Positions 58,466 to 64,000 of a stretch of 64,000 bases of DNA are shown piece after piece. A program made the translations under genes and the position numbers. Each line of letters starts with the position of its first letter. Within the stretch, counting starts at the first letter, position 1. The stretch comes from Argopecten irradians (Eukaryota; Mollusca; Bivalvia; Pectinida; Pectinidae): assembly GCF_041381155.1 (NCBI RefSeq), contig NC_091147.1:26877849-26941848 (forward strand), written 5' to 3'. The notes under the pieces are model-generated. The model was not told where the DNA came from. It saw only the letters and a list, made by a program, of their open reading frames with translations, and did no database searches.

Positions 58466-58876
58466 GTGGAAAGTCTCGATGACCTTGCTACACAAGTAAA
58501 TTGTGAACGACGGACGGCCAGGTCGGCAAAACGGAGTGGAGATAGGGTATTCACATTCGTTCCAGGGTGATAACAAATAGGTTATGCACTCAAAGTTCAT
58601 GTCTAGGGCACATCTAGTTGATCAAGCATATTGATCCGTTTTTCTGCTTTTAGCTAAGCTTAATATACTACAAAAACTAAAAGAAACAACGGGTGACGTT
58701 TTGTCTGGTTGTATTAACTTCCTTGCGGCATCGTATTGGGTCCAACAGTTGTTACATGTATCAATGATAAACCAAATACAGTTTTATTTAACACAGTGAA
58801 GTTGTCTGCAGACGACACCAATTTTGTTTGATAGTTATGAGTGATACGTGTTGTACAAGATGTGTGGTCATAAATA
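58466..58876. other. Intergenic sequence, nothing recognised
   Basis: No supported feature. Confidence 0.4.
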
Positions 58877-60265
58877 TGATAATTAAAAGGATAAACTGGA
58901 GAATTCAAACTCCTTAAATTGAGAACAATCAAAAGAATATACTGGAGATTTCAAACTCCTTCCATTTAAGAACAATCAAAAGGATATACTGGAGAATTCA
59001 AACTCCTCAATGTGAGAACAATCAAAAGAATATACTGGAGAATTCAAACTCCTCAATTTGAGAACAATCAAAAGAATATACTGGACAATTCAAACTCCTC
59101 AATTTGAGAACAATCAAAAGAATATACTGGAGAATTCAAACTCCTCAATTTGAGAACAATCAAAAGAATATACTGGAGAATTCAAACTCCTCAATTTGAG
59201 AACAATCAAAAAATACTGAAATTCAACTCCTCAATTGAGAACAATCAAAAGGATATACTGGAGAATTAAAACTCCTCAATTTGAGAACAATCAAAGATTA
59301 CTGGGAAAACTCCTCAATTGAGAACAATCAAAAGAATATACTGGAGAATTCAACTCCTCAATTTGAGAACAATCAAAAGAATATACTGGAGATTTCAAAC
59401 TCCTCAATTTGAGAACAATCAAAAGAATATACTGGAGAATTCAAACTCCTCAATTTGAGAACAATCAAAAGAATATACTGGAGAATTCGAACTCCTCAAT
59501 TTGAGAACAATCAAAAGGATATACTGGAGAAATCTCTCAATTTAAGAACAATCATAAGGATATATTGGGAAGTCAAACTCCTCAATTGAGAACAATCAAA
59601 GAATATACTGGAGAATTCGAACTCCTCAATTTGAGAACAATCAAAAGGATATACTGGAGAATTCAATCCTCAATTTAAGAACAATCATAAGGATATATTG
59701 GGGAAGTCAAACTCCTCAATTTGAACAATCAAAAGTATATACTGGAGAATTCGAACTCCTCAATTGAGAACAATCAAAAGAATATACTGGAGATTTCAAA
59801 CTCCTCAATTAGGAACAATCAAAAAAATATACGGGACAATTCAAAATCTAAATTTGAGAACAATCAAAAGAATATACTGGAGAATTCAAAACTCCTCAAT
59901 TTGAGAACATCAAAAGAATATACTGGAGAATTCAAACTCCTCAATTTGAGAACAATCAAAAGAATATACTGGAGAATTCAAACTCCTCAATTTGAGAACA
60001 ATCAAAAGAATATACTGGAGAATTCAAACTCCTAATTTGAGAACAATCAATTGAGAACTGATTCAACTCCTCAATTTGAGAACAATCAAAAGAATATACT
60101 GGAGGGAGATATACTGAGAATTCAAACTCCTCAATTTGAGAACAATCAAACTCTTCAATTTGAGAACAATCAAAAGAATATACTGGGGAATTCAAACTCC
60201 TCAATTCGAGAGCAATCAAAAAGAAATACTGGAGAATTCAAACCCTTCAATTTAAGAACAAACAA
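58877..60265 (+). repeat. Minisatellite, 46-bp unit, about 29 copies with indels
   Basis: Unit 'gaatatactggagaattcaa' + 'actcctcaatttgagaacaa' + 'tcaaaa' (46 bp; successive units at 59055 and 59101). Many units carry one- to few-base deletions, most clearly from 59205 to 60130, while 58995-59200 is nearly uniform. GGAG and CTCC within each unit form a small stem. Open frames through the array reflect 45-bp variants and are not genes. Confidence 0.97.
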
Positions 60266-60585
60266 TACTCTAATATTCACAATGGTCAACTGCGAGACTG
60301 ACACTATTAGTGAGAATAATGATCTTTAAAAAAAATTGATCAGCGATCATAGGGATCATCAGGAAGTTATCTAAGTACAATGTATATGAATATATTTGTG
60401 CAACTCTACTACATCGGTACATATAACGCTTCGTCAGCAAGGGTTGTTATAACCAATGTACAATATGATATTTAAAAATAGTCCAACGATGCGACACCAA
60501 ACATTTCCACACAAGTCTTAGTATTCCCTACCTGTATAAAGATGACACTCGTAGATGACCAAGGTACATTGTACATGTATAAGGA
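60266..60585. other. Intergenic sequence, nothing recognised
   Basis: No supported feature. Confidence 0.4.
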
Positions 60586-60589
60586 ATCA

Positions 60590-61215
60590 TTCATGAAATT
60601 GATCATTGAGATAATAACATGCTATTTAATCATTCGAAAAGCGACTGAATATTAGAACACATAGCTTCTCTCAACGCATTATTTACATGTTGAACATTTT
60701 GCTAAAACATGTTGTCGATAAGGAAAGTATAAACCAATTCACCAGTCGACTGAACGATTTCTGGAAATTGCACGACATCGAATTCTACATACAAATTATT
60801 TTTTTCAAACCTTAGGTTACCGGAAATAAAAACAAAGAATGTGAAAAGTCAGATAGGCCAACGTTATATGTAATATAGACCTCTAGGACTGGTTACAGGT
60901 ACATGTAAATTGCTCATCAAAATGCAGAGAGATAAAATCCCAGGAAAAGAGAAGGGATCCCTTTTATGTGTCTATTTATAGCAACGGCAGGTAGAAACAT
61001 TGATTTTTTAGAAGTATTTAAATATACATTTACAAATGATCAAATTTGAAAACTTTTTACAAAAAAAAGAAAGAAAAAAAAAGAAGAAAAAAAACATCTA
61101 AAAGTAAGTACTGGTATTTCATAAATATGGGGCTATTTATCATTGTAAGAAACCATTCCTTTGTTATAGATACAGTATGAGATAAGATATAAGATACCAC
61201 GGTATGTATAGAATA
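60590..61215 (+). repeat. Diverged direct duplication, first copy
   Basis: Shares ordered blocks with 61745-62315: 'tagcttctctcaacgc', 'gtcgat..ggaaagtataaacc', 'tctac..ttttcaaacctt' and 'gatacagtat..agata'. Pure A-rich runs lie near 61060-61095. Confidence 0.6.
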
Positions 61216-61354
61216 AAAAAAGTGACATATGACCTAAATTGAAATTCTAGACAGTCTGGTTAACTTCCTGATTTATTCGTGTCATGGACTGAAACTTTAA
61301 TTTATGATGTGCCGTCTTTATTGATAATTTATTGATCAAACTATGTACAACAGT

Positions 61355-61670
61355 ACATACAGTACAAGCGCGATTCAGGACACCGACCCAGGCCAATTGG
61401 CCGCGGAATGAACGAAACACTCGAGCTCTTTTTCTAAGAGGTACTTGACAAAATGTAATCAGGACCGATAAGTGTGAGAAAGTTCGAGTGTTGGTACATT
61501 TAAGCGCGAACGTACAAGCCCAATTCAGGAACATAACACTCGTTTCTAAGACGTATACTTTATGTTAATGCAAGGACCGAAAAGTATTCTGGGCAACGCA
61601 AGCCCTGGTAGTGTTGGTACATTTTAGCGCAGAAGTGTAAAGTTGTAAATTTTGACTTATTAGCGCCGAT
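61355..61670 (+). repeat. Tandem diverged units of the 58.2-kb repeat
   Basis: Three starts resembling 'gtacaagcgcgattcagga' or 'ggtacatttaagcgcgaacg' (61362, 61494, 61615), with 'tttctaagaggtac', 'taatcaggaccgataagt' and 'aatgcaaggaccgaaaagt' between. The minus-strand frame 61247-61534 has no start or splice support. Confidence 0.65.
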
Positions 61671-61744
61671 TTCCAAATGTGAATTTCGATTTCTGCCTAT
61701 CTCGTATACAGACGATTGCATGCTGAAATTATAGAGTTACATTT

Positions 61745-62315
61745 ATATCGAATCTTTAATGAAACTGACCTTTGTGTGTACAAGTGACAATATATTTAAC
61801 GCCAATCGAAGAGAAACAAATACAAGCTAGCAAAAGCAATTGTAGGCTGAATAATAGAACATACACTTAGCTTCTCTCAACGCGTCATTAGCATTTTAAA
61901 AGTCAAATAATGCTGTCGATGCGGAAAGTATAAACCAATCCAAGATGTAATTGAACGATTAATGGAAATGGCATGATATCAAATTCTACCCGTTTTCAAA
62001 CCTTTATTTACATTGTACAAGAAGTGGAAATAACAAATAGTGAATCTTGAAATATTTGAATAGACAAAATTCTAGATATGGAAATGTGTATATGTATAGC
62101 TATATCCGCTATAGATACATACATGTGATTCAACTATGAACGAAGTTAAAACTACATGCATATAAAATGTAAATAGTCCAGCTATATAACACGTAAGTAC
62201 TCTATATAACCAAAAGCGCTCTAAATATGTTAATATATAGATAAAATTGCGCATGGTATTTATTATGGTAGGAAATTATTTATTATAAATACAGTATAAA
62301 ATATGAAGGTACGGA
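61745..62315 (+). repeat. Diverged direct duplication, second copy
   Basis: Partner of 60590-61215, about 1.15 kb downstream. Divergence is high, so the event is old or the blocks belong to a dispersed family. Confidence 0.6.
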
Positions 62316-63590
62316 CATAATTTAACACACCCCTTGCATGTTTTAATCAAAGTACTGAAAGTACTAAATGGCTCGGTCTCGATGATTGGAGGAATATATT
62401 TCTGAGGTCAACACTATTTTTAGACAATAAGAAATAGATTTTGCCAGTGTTCCTTCCAGGTTTTACTTTTGAGGATTCCTTGGACACCAAGGTGTAAACT
62501 AAGAAACACATACTAAACTCTTAGGAGCCCATTCTAATATTTCAAATGATTTAATTTGATGTCAATGAAATATCCATTCTGAATTGCTATTCTCATCAAG
62601 TTCCTGGGACCACAGTATCAGTTAACAAGTATTGGTTTGGAGCAGAGACAGAAAAGAGGCATGTTTTTCTATGCCAAAATGTCTTAAATATAGAATATGT
62701 CAGTCCTCTAGAAGACTTATCAATATAGTCATACCATTTCTGAATAAATTGGTCAATTGGTCTACTTTTAACAAGTTTTTGTAATTATTCTTTTGTAAAA
62801 CAGCAAGTTGATTGATATATCCAAACATTATTTAAATTAGCTCTGGATAAAATATCTTAAACATATTACATACATTTAATATATCAATATAGTCATATTG
62901 TCTTATGTAATATACGGGAATATGTTTATGTAAGTTTTAATTGCTAATCTCTGATGATTGTTGATAAAATATAACTCAGGATAATTGCTAAACATTTAAC
63001 AGTTTTTGTTATATATTGAAACAGCTTTTTAAGTGCCGTTCTACAGTAAAATTATGAAAAAGAAATCGGCATTTTCATCGGTCTACAAATGTATACGTAA
63101 GTAGTCCAAAACATCTCACTTCGGGTCATACGAACATTTTATGTATGATATTTGTCATTCGGAACAACAAATTACTTCGTATTACGTAGTTCAATGAATA
63201 CGCTATATATATTATCAGAACGTCAAGCTCCTGTAGGCCTACATGTGATGAAAGCGGCTAAAATGTTTTTAAAGTATGGTTAACTAGTGGCAATCTCTAA
63301 ACGTGTTTTAATATGTAGATATCATTTGATAATGTACACATGCATTCATGTGCTTATAAAATTATCGATAATTATGGATGTGGTAAATATTGTTAATATT
63401 CATACCTTATTAACTGCCGTAAGTTGGAAGATTACGCCACCTTGAACATTTAGAAAATGTTCACCGTCTGCCACGTGCTATTTGATCAGTAGACAAAGTT
63501 TATCCTAAATTTTATTAGAGTTGTCTTTCTTCCATTGTGGATTTACACGTACATGTGGCATAACGCAGCCGTGATAAACAAATCTCCAAG
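62316..63590. other. AT-rich intergenic sequence, nothing recognised
   Basis: No supported feature on either strand. Confidence 0.45.
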
Positions 63591-63593
63591 CGA

Positions 63594-63671
63594 AGCATTT
63601 TCGGGACGAAACTCCTTCATGCATTGTAAACAACATTTTCGGGACGAAAAGTCTAGATACATTGTAAACAA
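63594..63671 (+). repeat. Two tandem 39-bp units
   Basis: 63594-63632 and 63633-63671 share 'cattttcgggacgaaa' and 'cattgtaaacaa' at identical spacing, with about ten variable bases between. Confidence 0.85.
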
Positions 63672-64000
63672 TTCAAGTGAAAATTTTCAAACCTAAGACC
63701 ATTTGGATAGTGTATATAGATAATGATGTGAAAGCAGTAACTTGCTCTTCCCATTTCAACATTATAGATAAGCTTATTTCAGTAATTTTCAAATTCAAAA
63801 TTTGCGATTTAAAATTCCCCGTAAAATCAAAGTTGTTGAATGCACTGCCGTTTGGAGTGCTAGTATCTGCGAGCAAGTTTTTAGCCAATCATATTGAGGA
63901 AATTGGCGGAAAGAGAATTTTGCAACTACATGTACGATCATAAAGGCGAGGTTATTACCTCATCAAAAAACATCGCCAAAAAAATGACGTTTACTCGAGA
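63672..64000. other. Window end; possible promoter-type motifs
   Basis: CCAAT (63886-63890) and an E2F-like TTGGCGGAAA (63903-63912) lie close together near the window edge. The overlapping frames on both strands (63673-63943) begin at non-ATG codons and are not supported. Any gene would lie beyond the window. Confidence 0.3.

Noticed and set aside
58877-60265. Possible CRISPR array or repeat protein gene
   Set aside because: No spacers between 46-bp units, unit length not a multiple of three, and frequent indels break any frame; it is a minisatellite.
63673-63943. Overlapping 71- and 88-codon frames on opposite strands
   Set aside because: The plus-strand frame starts at GTG and neither has splice context; a gene edge beyond the window cannot be judged.

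Overview
The window looks like nuclear DNA from a marine mollusc, most likely a bivalve (scallop- or oyster-like). The evidence is: an AT-rich, gene-poor background; genes split by GT-AG introns; a eukaryotic tRNA-Leu with internal A and B boxes; tRNA-derived SINEs; many small inverted-repeat transposons (MITEs); and a Helitron-like element with a tandem-repeat core of the kind described in bivalves (Pearl-type). The species cannot be fixed from sequence alone. Nothing bacterial, such as operons or CRISPR, is present.

Only four genes can be supported. (1) A tRNA-Leu(UAA) lies on the minus strand at 2133-2215. (2) A five-coding-exon gene on the plus strand (31877-34553) encodes a 203-residue secreted protein with four EF-hands, two canonical and two degenerate. 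(3) A 194-residue basic orphan protein lies on the minus strand (37901-38485) in one coding exon, with a splice acceptor just before its ATG. (4) A four-coding-exon gene on the minus strand (50877-53625) encodes a 96-residue protein whose C-terminal half resembles an HSP20/CS-type beta-sandwich; it becomes visible only after splicing short exons together. Candidate promoters or leader exons for these genes are proposed near 30.0 kb, 18.1 kb and 56.5-56.8 kb, all at low confidence.

Layout. 0-4 kb: tRNA-Leu and an old SINE copy. 4.2-6.5 kb: a 2.2-kb near-perfect palindrome (foldback element). 8.7-9.1 kb: 3' end of a Helitron-like element. 10.6-11.1 kb: degenerate tandem repeat. 12.5-13.6 kb: an element saturated with TTCATGAA palindromes around a promoter-like core. 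13.7-14.1 kb: tandem repeat. 18-21.3 kb: candidate leader exon, MITEs, a paired repeat, and a SINE with a perfect target-site duplication. 22.6-29 kb: composite SINE copies in both orientations and a MITE. 30-35 kb: EF-hand gene. 37.9-38.5 kb: orphan gene. 39.4-41.1 kb: MITE with a duplicated end, then a long hairpin. 45-48 kb: MITEs and a full Helitron-like element with six 146-bp repeats. 48.7-50.3 kb: MITE cluster. 50.9-53.7 kb: 96-residue gene. 53.7-57.3 kb: 59-bp minisatellite, SINE pair, MITEs. 58.2-62.3 kb: 46-bp minisatellite flanked by diverged duplications. The rest is AT-rich sequence with nothing recognisable.

The protein genes show no obvious shared pathway. The main theme is a repeat-rich landscape in which the same few element families recur in introns and intergenic DNA, several of them carrying regulatory-type motifs (TGACGTCA, CACGTG, AAGATGGCGGC).
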